From positions 682,001-746,000 of the forward strand of contig NZ_LN929908.1 in assembly GCF_001494595.1 (NCBI RefSeq): DNA of 64,000 nucleotides. Reading direction: 5' to 3'. The notes below the pieces were generated by a model. That model saw nothing but the letters and a program-made list of their open reading frames with translations, was not told the DNA's origin and ran no database searches. This stretch comes from Mycobacterium sp. M26 (GTDB lineage: Bacteria; Actinomycetota; Actinomycetes; Mycobacteriales; Mycobacteriaceae). This document shows positions 54,827 through 64,000 of this stretch, in pieces (position 1 is the first letter of the stretch; every line of letters begins with the position of its first letter). The position numbers and the translations under genes are program-made.

Positions 54827-55657
54827 ATGGCACAGAAACCTGTCGCGAATGCGTTGACCCTCGAACTTGAGCCGGTTGTCGCCGACAATCTGGCCCGCTT
54901 CCTGGAGACGGCCGAGGAGTGGTACGCCCACGACTACGTCCCGTTCGACCAGGGCGAGAACTTCGCCTTCCTGGGCGGTAAGGATTGGGATCCGTCCCAG
55001 GTCACGCTGCCGCAGGACGTGGTCGACGCCTGCGAGATCATGCTGATCACCAAGGACAACCTCGCCGGCTACCACCGCGAGCTCGTCGAGCACTTCATCC
55101 TCGAGGACAAGTGGGGCCGCTGGCTGGGCCGGTGGACCGCCGAGGAGAACCTGCACGCCATCGCGCTGCGGGAGTACTTCGTGGTGACCCGCAACTTCGA
55201 CCCGTCGGCTGATGAGAGGGTGCGCGTCGCCCACGTCATGCGCGGCTACCGCGGTGACAAGTTCACCCAGATCGAGACCTTGGTCGTGATGGCCTTCCTG
55301 GAGGCCGCCTACGCGGTGTACCTGCGCAACCTGGAAGCCAAGATCGAGGAGCCGGTGCTGCAGGGTCTGATCGGCCGGATCGCCAAGGACGAGGAACGCC
55401 ACACCGAGTTCTTCCGCAACCTGGTGAACTTCTGCCTCAACGAGGTCGACCGCGACTCCACCATCAACTCGATCGCCCGCCGGGCCGGTGCTTTCGGCCT
55501 CGTCGGCGGCGACATCATCGAGTACCAGGACAAGCTCGCCAACGTCGCCAAGGCCGGGATCTTCGACCTCGACGCGGCGCGCACCGTGGTCTCCGACAGC
55601 ATCAAGCACTGGGGTCTGGGCGACGAAGCGGTGCTGCGCAAATTCGTCCTCGCGTAA
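54827..55657 (+). CDS. desA2: acyl-ACP desaturase DesA2
   Basis: 276 residues (M. tuberculosis DesA2, Rv1094: 275). Ferritin-like di-iron fold: iron-ligand motifs [12 protein letters not shown] and DEERHTEFF (ExxH type). N-terminus [16 protein letters not shown] as in the orthologue; the open frame starts 24 bases earlier without support. It introduces a double bond in acyl-ACP, probably for mycolic acid precursors, though DesA2's activity is still debated. A small stem-loop lies downstream. Confidence 0.93.
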   Translation: MAQKPVANALTLELEPVVADNLARFLETAEEWYAHDYVPFDQGENFAFLGGKDWDPSQVTLPQDVVDACEIMLITKDNLAGYHRELVEHFILEDKWGRWLGRWTAEENLHAIALREYFVVTRNFDPSADERVRVAHVMRGYRGDKFTQIETLVVMAFLEAAYAVYLRNLEAKIEEPVLQGLIGRIAKDEERHTEFFRNLVNFCLNEVDRDSTINSIARRAGAFGLVGGDIIEYQDKLANVAKAGIFDLDAARTVVSDSIKHWGLGDEAVLRKFVLA

Positions 55658-55673
55658 CAGCCAGATGACGCGG

Positions 55674-55690
55674 CGCGCCTGATCGGCGCG
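55674..55690 (+). terminator. short stem-loop after desA2
   Basis: cgcgcc (55674-55679) and ggcgcg (55685-55690) pair with a 5-base loop, extended by agcca/tggct outside. No T-run, so a weak candidate. Confidence 0.35.
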
Positions 55691-55706
55691 TTGGCTCACA
55701 CCGGAG

Positions 55707-55712
55707 TAGCGT
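55707..55712 (+). promoter_or_regulatory. -10 element, leaderless start for phoAT-phoH2
   Basis: TAGCGT lies 8 bases before ATG 55721 and 5 before an in-frame GTG at 55718. Confidence 0.5.
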
Positions 55713-55720
55713 CGCTGGTG

Positions 55721-55867
55721 ATGGCTAGCGACATGCTCTGCTGTCCGGGCGGTACCTATCGTTTCGACGATGAAGGGACCGGCTCCGGTCCTGGTGCCGC
55801 AGCGTCCGCCGGAAGGTTCGTGCGGAGCCGCGCGAACCGGCTGCTTGCTCAAAGGAGCGCCCAGTGA
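55721..55867 (+). CDS. phoAT: PhoAT-like small protein upstream of phoH2
   Basis: 48 residues ([20 protein letters not shown] at the start, arginine-rich end [10 protein letters not shown]). Its TGA overlaps the phoH2 GTG by one frame (GTGA), the arrangement described for mycobacterial phoAT-phoH2, where the short protein acts as antitoxin-like partner. A leaderless -10 fits its start; the in-frame GTG at 55718 and ATG at 55733 are alternatives. Identity is inferred from position and coupling, not from a known motif. Confidence 0.55.
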   Translation: MASDMLCCPGGTYRFDDEGTGSGPGAAASAGRFVRSRANRLLAQRSAQ

Positions 55868-57186
55868 CCCAATCGCCGTCGCCCGAACGCCGGACATATG
55901 TGCTCGACACCTCCGTCTTGCTGTCCGATCCGTGGGCGTGCAACCGGTTCGCCGAACACGAGGTGGTGGTACCCCTCGTGGTCATCAGTGAGCTGGAAGC
56001 CAAGCGCCACCACCATGAACTTGGCTGGTTCGCCAGGCAGGCGCTTCGATTGTTCGACGACCTGCGCCTTGAGCACGGTCGCCTCGATCAACCGATTCCC
56101 GTTGGGACACAAGGCGGTACGCTGCAGGTCGAGCTGAACCACAGCGATCCGACCGTGCTGCCGCTGGGCTTCCGCACCGACACCAACGACGCCCGCATTC
56201 TCACCTGTGCGGCCAACCTCGCCGCCGAGGGCAAGCGAGTCACCCTGGTGTCCAAGGACATTCCGCTGCGCGTGAAGGCCGGCGCGGTGGGTCTGCCCGC
56301 CGACGAGTACCACGCCCAGGACGTCATCACCTCCGGCTGGACGGGGATGACCGAGCTCGACGTGGCCACCGAAGATATCGACGCCCTTTTCGCCGAGGGC
56401 GAGATCGATCTGGTCGACGCGCGAAACCTGCCCTGCCACACCGGTGTTCGGCTGCTCGGTGGCAGCTCGCACGCGCTGGGCCGGGTGAACGCCGACAAGA
56501 AGGTCCAGCTGGTCCGTGGTGATCGCGAAGTGTTCGGCCTCCGGGGAAGGTCAGCCGAACAGCGCGTCGCCCTCGATCTGCTGCTCGACGAGTCGGTGGG
56601 CATCGTGTCCCTCGGTGGTAAGGCCGGCACCGGTAAGTCCGCGCTCGCACTGTGCGCGGGGCTGGAAGCCGTGCTCGAGCGGCGCACCCAGCGCAAGGTC
56701 GTGGTGTTCCGTCCGCTCTACGCCGTGGGCGGCCAGGAGCTCGGCTACCTGCCGGGCAGTGAGAGCGACAAGATGGGGCCCTGGGCGCAGGCGGTGTTCG
56801 ACACCCTCGAAGGTCTGGCCAGCCCGGCCGTCCTCGAAGAGGTGCTCTCGCGCGGCATGCTCGAAGTGCTTCCGCTGACCCATATCCGCGGCCGCTCGCT
56901 GCACGACTCGTTCGTCATCGTCGACGAGGCGCAGTCGCTGGAGCGCAACGTGCTGCTGACCGTGCTGTCCCGCCTCGGTGCGGGCTCGCGGGTGGTGCTC
57001 ACCCACGACGTCGCCCAGCGCGACAATCTGCGGGTCGGCCGCCACGACGGTGTCGCCGCGGTCATCGAGAAGCTCAAGGGTCATCCGCTGTTCGCGCACA
57101 TCACGTTGATGCGCAGCGAGCGGTCGCCGATCGCCGCCCTGGTCACCGAGATGCTCGAGGAGATCAGCCCGAACGCCCTGCCGTGA
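55864..57186 (+). CDS. phoH2: PhoH2, PIN-domain and PhoH ATPase fusion (ribonuclease/helicase)
   Basis: 440 residues. N-terminal PIN RNase domain: acidic positions in [21 protein letters not shown] and [12 protein letters not shown]-terminal PhoH ATPase from about residue 230: Walker [14 protein letters not shown], Walker [12 protein letters not shown]. Orthologue of Rv1095, which unwinds and cuts RNA. GTG 55864 has AAAGGAG 6 bases upstream. A hairpin terminator follows. Confidence 0.93.
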   Translation: MTQSPSPERRTYVLDTSVLLSDPWACNRFAEHEVVVPLVVISELEAKRHHHELGWFARQALRLFDDLRLEHGRLDQPIPVGTQGGTLQVELNHSDPTVLPLGFRTDTNDARILTCAANLAAEGKRVTLVSKDIPLRVKAGAVGLPADEYHAQDVITSGWTGMTELDVATEDIDALFAEGEIDLVDARNLPCHTGVRLLGGSSHALGRVNADKKVQLVRGDREVFGLRGRSAEQRVALDLLLDESVGIVSLGGKAGTGKSALALCAGLEAVLERRTQRKVVVFRPLYAVGGQELGYLPGSESDKMGPWAQAVFDTLEGLASPAVLEEVLSRGMLEVLPLTHIRGRSLHDSFVIVDEAQSLERNVLLTVLSRLGAGSRVVLTHDVAQRDNLRVGRHDGVAAVIEKLKGHPLFAHITLMRSERSPIAALVTEMLEEISPNALP

Positions 57187-57213
57187 CGGTCCGGCACTGA
57201 TTCCGTACTGATT

Positions 57214-57256
57214 CCGCGGCGAGGGTTGCCCGTCCTACGGGTGGCCCTCGCCGTGG
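57214..57256 (+). terminator. hairpin terminator after phoH2
   Basis: Arms 57214-57225 and 57245-57256 match at 11 of 12 positions, with an inner cccgt/acggg stem. It has no T-run. Confidence 0.6.
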
Positions 57257-57278
57257 CATAGGGAGTGGGCTTGACAAA

Positions 57279-57292
57279 CGAACTAGTTCGTA
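57279..57292. promoter_or_regulatory. palindromic operator at the methyltransferase-tetR promoter
   Basis: ACGAACTAGTTCGT is a perfect 14-bp palindrome directly after a -35-like TTGACA (57272-57277). Binding by the TetR protein of the same operon is the natural inference. Confidence 0.65.
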
Positions 57293-57334
57293 CGCTAATG
57301 GAATCAGCGCCCATTGCAGCGGAGGAGCCCCATC

Positions 57335-58141
57335 ATGGTTCAGACCACAGCACCACATGACGCACTGGAGACGATGCCGCGGGGTGGGCCGAACGCGTCC
57401 TGGTTGGACCGTCACCTGCAGACGACGCGGCTGGAATACACCGATCGCTATGACGTGCCTGACGAGGTCAAGCAGACCGTCGTCGCTGCACTGGACTGGC
57501 TGGGCACCAGGACACGCCAACATGAGGCCAACGCCCGCTTGGCCCTGGCCGCGGTCGCCGACATCCCCAACCCGCGGATCCTGGAACTGGGCTCCGGGCA
57601 CGGCAAGCTCAGCGAGGAGATCCTCCGGCAGCATCCGAGCGCCACCGTCACCGCCAGCGACCTCGACCCCAAGTCCGTCGCCAACATCGCCGCCGGGCCA
57701 CTCGGGACGAATCCCCGCGCTCGGATCGAGGTCGTCGATGCCACCGCCATCGACGCCGCCGACGACAGCTACGACCTCGTGGTGTTCGCCCAGGCGTTCC
57801 ACCACCTGCCGCCGGCCACCGGGGCGCGCGCGATCGCCGAGGCCACCCGGGTCGGCAGCCGGTTCCTGGTCATCGACCTGCCCCGCACCCGACCCCTCTC
57901 GATGCTGGCCAGCCTGCTCGCTGTCGTCCCGGTCGCCGCGGTGCTCGCGGTGGTCCGCCCGGCGTTGAACCGGGGCATCCACGACGGCGTCATCAGCATG
58001 CTGCGGGCCTACAGTGCGGAGGCATTCACCGCACTCGCCGCAGCGGCCGACCCGAGCCTGCGGGTCGACTTCCTGCCGCCGCCGTCGTACCGGTTCGGCA
58101 CCAAGAACGTCGCCGTCGTCTTCTGGCGACCCGACCGATAA
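57335..58141 (+). CDS. SAM-dependent methyltransferase
   Basis: 268 residues, class I Rossmann-type methyltransferase. Motif I ILELGSGHGKLSEEI (from about residue 89), an acidic motif II TASDLDP, and YDLVVFAQAFHHLPP as motif IV region; a hydrophobic stretch in the C-terminal third (SMLASLLAVVPVAAVLAVV) may contact membrane or lipid. GGAGGAG stands 9 bases before ATG 57335. First gene of an operon with a TetR regulator 10 bases downstream and a palindromic promoter. Substrate unknown. Confidence 0.85.
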   Translation: MVQTTAPHDALETMPRGGPNASWLDRHLQTTRLEYTDRYDVPDEVKQTVVAALDWLGTRTRQHEANARLALAAVADIPNPRILELGSGHGKLSEEILRQHPSATVTASDLDPKSVANIAAGPLGTNPRARIEVVDATAIDAADDSYDLVVFAQAFHHLPPATGARAIAEATRVGSRFLVIDLPRTRPLSMLASLLAVVPVAAVLAVVRPALNRGIHDGVISMLRAYSAEAFTALAAAADPSLRVDFLPPPSYRFGTKNVAVVFWRPDR

Positions 58142-58151
58142 GGTTCCCCCG

Positions 58152-58721
58152 GTGAGGACCGCGGCCGAGCTACGCCAGGAGATCTTGGCCGCCGCTCGCC
58201 AGGAGTTCGCCCAGTACGGGCTGGCCGGCGCCCGCATCGATCGGGTCGCCAAGGCGGCCAACGCCAGCAAGGAGCGGCTCTACGCCTACTTCGGTGACAA
58301 GGAGACGCTGTTCCGCGAGGTCGTCGAGGCCGGTAACGCCGAGTTCTTCCGGGCTGTCGTGGCACGCCCGGAGGCGCTTGCCGAGTTCGTCGGGGACATC
58401 TTCGATCTCGCCCAGGCCCAACCTGAGCATCACCGCATGATTCGGTGGGCATTGCTGGAGGGCGTCGCCCTCGATGAGCCGGTGGCCGACGGCGAGCCCG
58501 TCCTCGCCCAGCACGTCAGCGCCATCGAGGCCGCGCAGGCCGCCGGGTACGCCGATCCGTCCTGGCAGCCCCTGGACCTGCTGATACTGCTCTTCGGGCT
58601 GGCGATGGCCTGGGTCAACGGGCCGCGTCCCGACGCCGCCAGCGAGGACGCGGCCGGGGTGCAGCGGCGCCGCGCGGCCGCTGTGGAGGCGGCCCGGCGG
58701 GTCATCGCCGCACCGAAGTAG
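58152..58721 (+). CDS. TetR-family regulator
   Basis: 189 residues. Helix-turn-helix region RQEILAAARQEFAQYGLAGA, RIDRVAKAANASKERLYAYF (about residues 7-50), then a helical ligand domain. GTG 58152 is 10 bases after the methyltransferase stop; the frame is open upstream only as an overlap of that gene. It probably represses its own operon through the palindrome at 57279. Confidence 0.88.
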   Translation: MRTAAELRQEILAAARQEFAQYGLAGARIDRVAKAANASKERLYAYFGDKETLFREVVEAGNAEFFRAVVARPEALAEFVGDIFDLAQAQPEHHRMIRWALLEGVALDEPVADGEPVLAQHVSAIEAAQAAGYADPSWQPLDLLILLFGLAMAWVNGPRPDAASEDAAGVQRRRAAAVEAARRVIAAPK

Positions 58722-58735
58722 CCAGCTCGGCCCGG

Positions 58736-58741
58736 TAAACT
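58736..58741 (+). promoter_or_regulatory. -10 element, leaderless start for NodB deacetylase
   Basis: TAAACT lies 7 bases before GTG 58749; no ribosome site. Confidence 0.55.
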
Positions 58742-58748
58742 CCGGCAG

Positions 58749-59630
58749 GTGCGACGCCGACCCGACAGCCTGTCCTGGTCCTATCTGAGGACCGTGATCG
58801 GTGTCTGCGCGGGCGTGGCGGTGGTGGTCATCGGCGGGTTCACCGGACATGTGAAAGTGGCGAAAGCCGACGCGGTGGACTGTTCGGTGGTCAAGTGCGT
58901 GGCCCTGACCTTCGACGACGGGCCGACGCCCTACACCGACCGGCTGCTGGGCATCCTCAACGACGCCGACGCCAAGGCCACCTTCTTCATGATCGGCAAC
59001 AAGGTCGCCGCCAATCCGGACGGCGCCAAGCGGGTCGCTGACGCCGGGATGGAGATCGGCTCGCACACCTGGGAGCACCCGAACATGACGGCCATCCCGG
59101 CCGAGGACGTTCCCGCCCAGTTCAGCAAGGCCAATGACGCGATCAAGGCGGCCACTGGTCAGACTCCGACGCTGTGGCGCCCGGCCGGCGGGCTGACCAA
59201 CGACGCGGTGAACAAGGTCGCCGCCCAGTACGGCCTGGCCGCCATCCTGTGGGACGTGATCCCGTTCGACTGGATCAACGACTCCAACACCGCGGCCACC
59301 CGCTATATGCTGATGAGCCAGATCAAGCCGGGCTCCGTCGTGCTGTTCCACGACACCTACTCCTCAACCGTGGACCTGGTGTACCAGTTCATCCCGGTGC
59401 TCAAGGCCAACGGCTATCACCTGGTGACCGTCAGCCAGCTGCTGGGCCCGCGCGCCCCGGGCAGCGTGTACGGCAGCCGCGACAACGGCCCGCCGGTCAA
59501 CTTGTTGCAGGACATTCCGGCCGCCGACATCCCGACGCTGCCGGCCACCCCGTCGCCCAAGCCGATGCCGAACATCCCGATCACCGACATCCCCGGAGCC
59601 AACTCCGGCGGGGCGAACAACGGCGCCTAG
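58749..59630 (+). CDS. secreted polysaccharide deacetylase, NodB domain (Rv1096-like)
   Basis: 293 residues. Membrane/signal segment (VIGVCAGVAVVVIGGFTG, about 17-34). NodB motifs: TFDDGP (catalytic Asp pair), SHTWEHPN (two zinc His), WRPAGG and VLFHDTYSST. The C-terminal 50 residues are Pro/Asn-rich and disordered. Predicted to remove acetyl groups from peptidoglycan or other wall sugar. Orthologue of Rv1096, which is reported to deacetylate peptidoglycan. It is followed 6 bases later by the antiporter gene. Confidence 0.9.
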   Translation: MRRRPDSLSWSYLRTVIGVCAGVAVVVIGGFTGHVKVAKADAVDCSVVKCVALTFDDGPTPYTDRLLGILNDADAKATFFMIGNKVAANPDGAKRVADAGMEIGSHTWEHPNMTAIPAEDVPAQFSKANDAIKAATGQTPTLWRPAGGLTNDAVNKVAAQYGLAAILWDVIPFDWINDSNTAATRYMLMSQIKPGSVVLFHDTYSSTVDLVYQFIPVLKANGYHLVTVSQLLGPRAPGSVYGSRDNGPPVNLLQDIPAADIPTLPATPSPKPMPNIPITDIPGANSGGANNGA

Positions 59631-59636
59631 CCGCAC

Positions 59637-60827
59637 GTGCACAGCAACACCGCGCTCGTCCTGACCCTGCTCGTTCTCGGCTATGCCGTGGTCTCGGCAC
59701 TGGTGAGCCGCTGGTATGTCGCTCCGGCGCTGATCTTCATCGCCCTGGGCATGCTGCTGGGCCCGTCCGGGCTGCACGTCATCGACGCCAATCCGGAGGC
59801 CAGCAGCTTCACCGTGCTGGCCCAGCTGGCGCTGACGGTGATTCTGTTCAACCAGGCCGCCCGGCTCGACGTGCGCACCGTTGTGCGCCGCGGCCACGTC
59901 ACGTTCCGGCTGCTGGTCGTCGGTATCCCGCTGACGCTGGGGCTCGGCGCGCTGACCGCGGTGCTGCTGCTGCCGGTGCTGCCGTGGTGGGAGGCGGTGT
60001 GCCTGGCGGCGATCGTCGCCCCTACCGAGGTGGCGTTGATCGACGCGCTGCTCGACGACGAACGCATCCCGGAGCGGGTGCGCCACGCGCTGTCGGTGGA
60101 GAGCGGGTTCTACGACGGGTTCGCTCTGGCCGCGCTGCTGGCGGCGGTGGCGCTGGCCTCGGCGAGCAACGACGCGCACCCGGGACGCTGGGCGTGGTTC
60201 GCGTTCCGCACCGAGGTGGTGTCGCTGGTGGCCGGTGCGGCCATCGGGCTGGCCGGTGGCTGGGCGATCGCGGCCTCGTGGAAGCGCGGCTGGATGAGTG
60301 ATACCTGGGCCCAGCTGGCCACCGTCGCGGTGGCATTGCTGTGCTTCGAGGCCGGGGAGGGGCTGCACGGCAGTGGCTTCGTTGCCGCGTTCGCCGGCGG
60401 TCTGGTGTCGGCGATGGTGGCGCGCCGCTTCTCCGAGCAGGTGCCCACCCAGGTGTCCGACGCGGCCGGTCAGCTCCTGGAACTGTTGGTATTCGCCATG
60501 TTTGGCGCGTTCGCGGTGAGCGAGGGCTGGCAGAACGCCAGCTGGCGGGTGATCGTCTTCGCCGTGCTGGCGGTGTTCGGGGTGCGGATGGTCGCGGTGC
60601 TCAGCGCGCTGCTGGGCAGTGACCTGCCGTCCTACAGCCGGGTGTTCATCGGCTGGTTCGGCCCGCGCGGTATCGGCACCGTGGTGCTCGGCCTGATCGT
60701 GCTCGAGCGCGGTCAGATCGAGGAGTCGGCCGTGATCATTCAGGTCGTGGTGGTGGCCGTGACGGTCAGCCTGCTATTGCACAGCCTGACCGCCCCGCTC
60801 GGGATTCGCCGGTTCGCGGCATCCTGA
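59637..60827 (+). CDS. monovalent cation:proton antiporter (CPA1-like)
   Basis: 396 residues, 11-12 membrane segments. AAIVAPTEVALIDALLDDERIPERV and LSVESGFYDGFALA correspond to the cation-site regions of NhaP-type antiporters, and GWFGPRGIGTVVLGL to a conserved late segment. GTG start 6 bases after the deacetylase stop. It probably exchanges Na+ or K+ for H+. M. tuberculosis has Rv1097c at this place, a different gene on the other strand, so this antiporter is an insertion or replacement relative to that genome. Confidence 0.85.
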   Translation: MHSNTALVLTLLVLGYAVVSALVSRWYVAPALIFIALGMLLGPSGLHVIDANPEASSFTVLAQLALTVILFNQAARLDVRTVVRRGHVTFRLLVVGIPLTLGLGALTAVLLLPVLPWWEAVCLAAIVAPTEVALIDALLDDERIPERVRHALSVESGFYDGFALAALLAAVALASASNDAHPGRWAWFAFRTEVVSLVAGAAIGLAGGWAIAASWKRGWMSDTWAQLATVAVALLCFEAGEGLHGSGFVAAFAGGLVSAMVARRFSEQVPTQVSDAAGQLLELLVFAMFGAFAVSEGWQNASWRVIVFAVLAVFGVRMVAVLSALLGSDLPSYSRVFIGWFGPRGIGTVVLGLIVLERGQIEESAVIIQVVVVAVTVSLLLHSLTAPLGIRRFAAS

Positions 60828-60838
60828 CAAACGCCGAA

Positions 60839-60886
60839 CGTGCGCCCACTGCGAAAAATCGGCACGTTCTTCGCAGTGGACGCACG
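60839..60886. terminator. bidirectional hairpin between convergent genes
   Basis: Arms 60839-60855 and 60870-60886 match at 16 of 17 positions with a 14-base loop, between the antiporter and fumC 3' ends. Confidence 0.75.
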
Positions 60887-60900
60887 CTCGGGATGTCTAG

Positions 60901-62313
60901 CTAGTCGCCGTCCTTGACCTTGGCCATCGCCAGCACGTCGAGGCGGCGGTCCAGCTCGGCCTCCGACAGCTTGTCGCCGATCAGGCCGCGGTCGATCACC
61001 GTCTGCCGGATGGTCTTCTTCTCCTTGAGCGCCTGCTTGGCCACCTTGGCGGCCTCCTCGTAACCGATCGCCGAGTTCAGCGGCGTGACGATCGACGGGG
61101 AGCTCTCGGCCAGCTCGCGCAGGTGCGCCTCGTTGGCCACCAGGCCGTCAATGCACTTGTCGGCGAACAACTTCGACACGTTGGCCAGCAGCGTGAAGGA
61201 CTCGAGCAGGTTGCGCGCCATCATCGGGATGTAGACGTTCAGCTCGAACGCACCCGACAGTCCGCCGACGGTGATGGCGGCGTCGTTGCCGATGACCTGG
61301 GCGGCCACCTGGGTCACGGCCTCGGGGATGACGGGGTTGACCTTGCCCGGCATGATCGAGCTACCCGGCTGCAGGTCGGGCAGCGCCAGTTCGCCCAGGC
61401 CGGTCAGCGGGCCCGAGCCCATCCAGCGGATGTCGTTGGCGATCTTGGTCAGCGAGGCGGCGATCGTCTTGAGTGCGCCGGATGCCTCGACCAGCCCGTC
61501 GCGGGCGGCCTGAGCCTCGAAAGAGTTCTTCGCGGTGCGCAATTCGGCCAGACCGGTCTGCGCCACCAGCACCTCGACCACCTTGGGGCCGAATCCCTCG
61601 GGGGCATTGAGGCCGGTGCCGACGGCGGTGCCGCCGATGGCCAGCTCACCGAGACGGGGCAGGGTGGCCTTGACCCGTTCGATTCCGGCCTCGATCTGGC
61701 GGGCGTAGCCGCCGAACTCCTGGCCCAGCGTCACCGGGACGGCGTCCATCAGGTGGGTGCGGCCGCTCTTGACGACGGTGCGCCACTGCCGGGCCTTGTT
61801 GGCCAGCGACTCGTGCAGCACCTCGAGGGCCGGAATCAGCTGGCGCACAGCGGCTTCGGTGGCCGCGATGTGGGTGGAGGTGGGGAAGGTGTCATTGGAC
61901 GACTGCGACATGTTCACGTCGTCGTTGGGGTGTACCGTCACCCCGTTCAGTGCGCAGATCGAGGCGATCACCTCGTTGGCGTTCATGTTGGAGCTGGTGC
62001 CCGACCCGGTCTGGAACACGTCGATCGGGAAGTGCTCGTCGTGCAGACCCTCGGCGATCTCACCGGCGGCGGCGATGATGGCGTCGGCCTTCTCCGCCGG
62101 CAGCAGCCCGAGGTCCTTGTTGACCTGGGCGCAGGCGCCCTTGAGCAGTGCCATGGCGCGGATCTGGTTGCGATCCAGGCCGCGGAACGAGATCGGGAAG
62201 TTCTCGACGGCCCGCTGGGTCTGGGCCCGCCACAGGGCCTTGGCCGGAACCCGGACCTCACCCATGGTGTCGTGCTCGATCCGGTATTCGCCCTCGACAA
62301 CACTGTCGGTCAT
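60901..62313 (-). CDS. fumC: class II fumarate hydratase
   Basis: 470 residues. Superfamily signature [11 protein letters not shown] with the flexible loop carrying the catalytic Ser; [11 protein letters not shown] holds the catalytic His; [14 protein letters not shown] is the substrate site. It interconverts fumarate and malate. Orthologue of Rv1098c. ATG 62313 has GAAAGG 7 bases upstream and lies 13 bases downstream of the glpX stop on the same strand, so glpX-fumC form an operon. Confidence 0.95.
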   Translation of the reverse strand: MTDSVVEGEYRIEHDTMGEVRVPAKALWRAQTQRAVENFPISFRGLDRNQIRAMALLKGACAQVNKDLGLLPAEKADAIIAAAGEIAEGLHDEHFPIDVFQTGSGTSSNMNANEVIASICALNGVTVHPNDDVNMSQSSNDTFPTSTHIAATEAAVRQLIPALEVLHESLANKARQWRTVVKSGRTHLMDAVPVTLGQEFGGYARQIEAGIERVKATLPRLGELAIGGTAVGTGLNAPEGFGPKVVEVLVAQTGLAELRTAKNSFEAQAARDGLVEASGALKTIAASLTKIANDIRWMGSGPLTGLGELALPDLQPGSSIMPGKVNPVIPEAVTQVAAQVIGNDAAITVGGLSGAFELNVYIPMMARNLLESFTLLANVSKLFADKCIDGLVANEAHLRELAESSPSIVTPLNSAIGYEEAAKVAKQALKEKKTIRQTVIDRGLIGDKLSEAELDRRLDVLAMAKVKDGD

Positions 62314-62325
62314 GTAACGCCTTTC

Positions 62326-63357
62326 TTAGGGAAGCGGGTAGGCCGCGGACGTGTCCCCGGTGAAGTCCACCGCGGAGTATTCATTGAGCTTGGACAGCCG
62401 GTGGTAGGCGTCGATCATCCGGACCGTGCCGGACTTCGACCGCATCACGATCGACTGGGTGGTACAGCCGCCGCCGAAGTAGCGGACACCCTTGAGCAGG
62501 TCGCCGTCGGTGACGCCGGTGGCGCAGAAGAAGACGTTCTCGCCGGACACCAGATCCTTGGTGGTCAGCACCCGGTCCAGGTCGTGGCCGCGGTCGATGG
62601 CCTTCTGGCGTTCCTCGTCGTCCTTGGGCGCCAGGGTGGCCTGGATCTCGCCGCCCATGCAGCGGATGGCGGCCGCGGTGATGATGCCCTCGGGGGTGCC
62701 GCCGATACCGGCGAGCATGTCGGTGCCCGAGTCCGGCCGGCAGGCCGAGATCGCACCGGCGACGTCGCCGTCGGAGATCAGCCGGATCCGGGCACCGGCG
62801 TCCCGCACCTCGGCCATCAGCTTGGTGTGCCGGGGGCGGTCCAGGATGCAGACCGTGATGTCGGAGACCGAGGCTTTCCGGACCTTGGCGATGCGCTGGA
62901 TGTTGGCCGCGATGGGGGAGGTGATGTCGATGAAGTCGGCGACGTCGGGACCGGCGGCGATCTTGTTCATGTAGAACACCGCCGACGGGTCGAACATCGC
63001 GCCGCGCTCGGCCACCGCCAGCACCGAGATGGCGTTCGGCATGCCCTTGCTCATCAGCGTGGTGCCGTCCACCGGGTCGACGGCGAAGTCGCAGTCCGGG
63101 CCGTCGCCGTTACCCACTTCCTCGCCGTTGTAGAGCATCGGGGCGTTGTCCTTCTCGCCCTCGCCGATCACCACGATGCCGCGCATGGAGACCGAGTTGC
63201 ACAGCTCGCGCATCGCGTCGACGGCGGCTCCGTCGCCGCCCTCCTTGTCGCCCCTGCCGACCCACCGGCCGGCCGCCATGGCGCCCGCCTCGGTGACTCG
63301 GACCAGCTCCAGGGCGAGGTTGCGGTCAGGTGCTTCGCGGCGGCGGGCTTCAGGCAT
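62326..63357 (-). CDS. glpX: class II fructose-1,6-bisphosphatase GlpX
   Basis: 343 residues. [15 protein letters not shown] gives the metal-binding Asp pair, [11 protein letters not shown] and [12 protein letters not shown] are class II motifs. Orthologue of Rv1099c, the essential gluconeogenic FBPase of mycobacteria. ATG 63357. Divergent from the DUF4245 gene with a 55-base gap that must hold both promoters. Confidence 0.95.
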   Translation of the reverse strand: MPEARRREAPDRNLALELVRVTEAGAMAAGRWVGRGDKEGGDGAAVDAMRELCNSVSMRGIVVIGEGEKDNAPMLYNGEEVGNGDGPDCDFAVDPVDGTTLMSKGMPNAISVLAVAERGAMFDPSAVFYMNKIAAGPDVADFIDITSPIAANIQRIAKVRKASVSDITVCILDRPRHTKLMAEVRDAGARIRLISDGDVAGAISACRPDSGTDMLAGIGGTPEGIITAAAIRCMGGEIQATLAPKDDEERQKAIDRGHDLDRVLTTKDLVSGENVFFCATGVTDGDLLKGVRYFGGGCTTQSIVMRSKSGTVRMIDAYHRLSKLNEYSAVDFTGDTSAAYPLP

Positions 63358-63412
63358 GGCTGAGATTGTCCCAGAAGCGGGTGAGCGGTTGGGACCTGGG
63401 ATACTGGCAGGC

Positions 63413-64000
63413 GTGACAGAACCCGATGTCGCCGGCGCTGCGGCTCCGCCGCCGCCGAAGGAAGCAAAGCCGCGCCTGCTTCAGGACGGCCGCGACATGT
63501 TCTGGTCGCTGGCCCCGCTGGTGGTCGCCTGCATCATTCTGGCCGGCCTGGTGGGTATGTGTTCGTTCCGCCCGAACGGGCCCGAGGACGGCATGGTGCC
63601 GACCTATGACGCCGCCGCGGCGTTGCAGGCCGACGCCGATACGCTGGGGATTCCGATCCGGCTGCCCAAGTTGCCGGAGGGCTGGCAGGCCAACTCCGGC
63701 GCCCGCGCCGGCATCGACGCGGGCCGCACCGATCCGAAGACCGGCCAGACCGGCCGGGCCGTCACCTCGAAGGTGGGCTACATCGCCCCGTCGAAGATGT
63801 TCGTCAGCCTGACCCAGAGCAACGCCGACGAGGCCGCCCTGGTGTCCTCGATCCACCGGTCGATGGTGCCCACCGGTATCCAGGACGTCGACGGCGTCAA
63901 GTGGGTGGTCTACGACGGCGGGGAGGGCACCGAGCCGGTGTGGACGGCGCGGCTGGAGAGCTCGCGTGGTCCGGCCCAACTTGCGATTACCGGCGCCGGA
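63413..64000 (+). CDS. DUF4245 membrane protein (Rv1100-like), truncated by window edge
   Basis: 196 codons visible. A proline-rich start ([20 protein letters not shown]), one membrane segment ([20 protein letters not shown], about 33-52), and an extracellular domain typical of DUF4245. GTG 63413; the -10-like TACTGG 5 bases upstream is a poor match. Orthologous position to Rv1100. The C-terminus lies outside the window. Function unknown. Confidence 0.85.
   Translation, partial: MTEPDVAGAAAPPPPKEAKPRLLQDGRDMFWSLAPLVVACIILAGLVGMCSFRPNGPEDGMVPTYDAAAALQADADTLGIPIRLPKLPEGWQANSGARAGIDAGRTDPKTGQTGRAVTSKVGYIAPSKMFVSLTQSNADEAALVSSIHRSMVPTGIQDVDGVKWVVYDGGEGTEPVWTARLESSRGPAQLAITGAG

Noticed and set aside
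51011..55897. Single 1628-codon open frame on the minus strand
   Set aside because: Only the last 312 codons (coaA) match a protein. The rest is antisense to the DUF885, glyA, desA2 and phoH2 genes and is open because of high-GC codon bias.
61123..63363. 746-codon plus-strand frame opposite fumC and glpX
   Set aside because: Antisense to two strongly conserved enzymes; no homology or ribosome site.

Overview
The window is high-GC actinobacterial DNA from a mycobacterium, most likely a fast-growing Mycolicibacterium. From about 18.6 kb to the right edge the gene order follows the Mycobacterium tuberculosis segment Rv1062-Rv1100 (patatins, lpqV, echA8/echA9, fadA3, lipU, cbs, pra, metB, greA, mca, short-chain prenyl synthase, coaA, glyA, desA2, phoH2, fum, glpX). 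Other mycobacterial marks are mycothiol chemistry (mca), many GTG starts, leaderless promoters (TANNNT followed 6-8 bases later by the start codon) and PGRS-type glycine-rich proteins. No rRNA, tRNA, CRISPR array, transposase or phage gene was found.

Left part (1-18.6 kb), accessory. A truncated mrf gene (zinc-starvation ribosome-hibernation factor) diverges from a small cysteine-rich ferredoxin-like gene, with two Zur-like boxes between them. A KstR-type box lies between a divergent SCP-x/Ltp thiolase and a DapB-like dehydrogenase, pointing to sterol metabolism. From 4.3 to 18.6 kb lies a catabolic block: acyl-CoA dehydrogenase, DAO-type flavoenzyme, cupin, ADP-forming acyl-CoA synthetase, PYROXD2-like flavoenzyme, TetR regulator, class III aminotransferase, a complete PotABCD-type ABC importer and a Rieske oxygenase of the quaternary-ammonium type. 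Three divergent promoters in this block carry the same 16-bp palindrome, one of them directly in front of tetR. I read it as one TetR-controlled regulon for uptake and breakdown of an amine or quaternary ammonium compound. The substrate is not determined.

Middle part (18.6-44.7 kb), mostly conserved housekeeping: two convergent patatins, a small secreted protein, lipoprotein LpqV, cysteine dioxygenase with rhodanese, crotonase-fold enzymes, thiolase, lipases, the transsulfuration pair cbs/metB around two RDD-family pra copies, greA, mca and a prenyl synthase. A GPP34 (GOLPH3-like) gene sits between metB and greA.

Right part (44.7-64 kb): a PGRS array without PE domains occupies the place held by PE_PGRS21/22 in M. 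tuberculosis. Then come coaA, a DUF885 gene, long-form glyA, desA2, a phoAT-phoH2 pair, a methyltransferase-TetR pair, a NodB deacetylase, a cation/proton antiporter, fumC, glpX and a truncated DUF4245 gene.

Several genes are disrupted by small local rearrangements: a perfect 47-bp inverted duplication in the acyl-CoA synthetase, a one-base loss in the second pra copy, a 26-bp tandem duplication in the DUF885 gene, and a 93-bp direct repeat that fuses two PGRS genes and truncates a third. A 61-bp tandem duplication also lies behind coaA. These are either real events or assembly errors, and they are the first things to verify.
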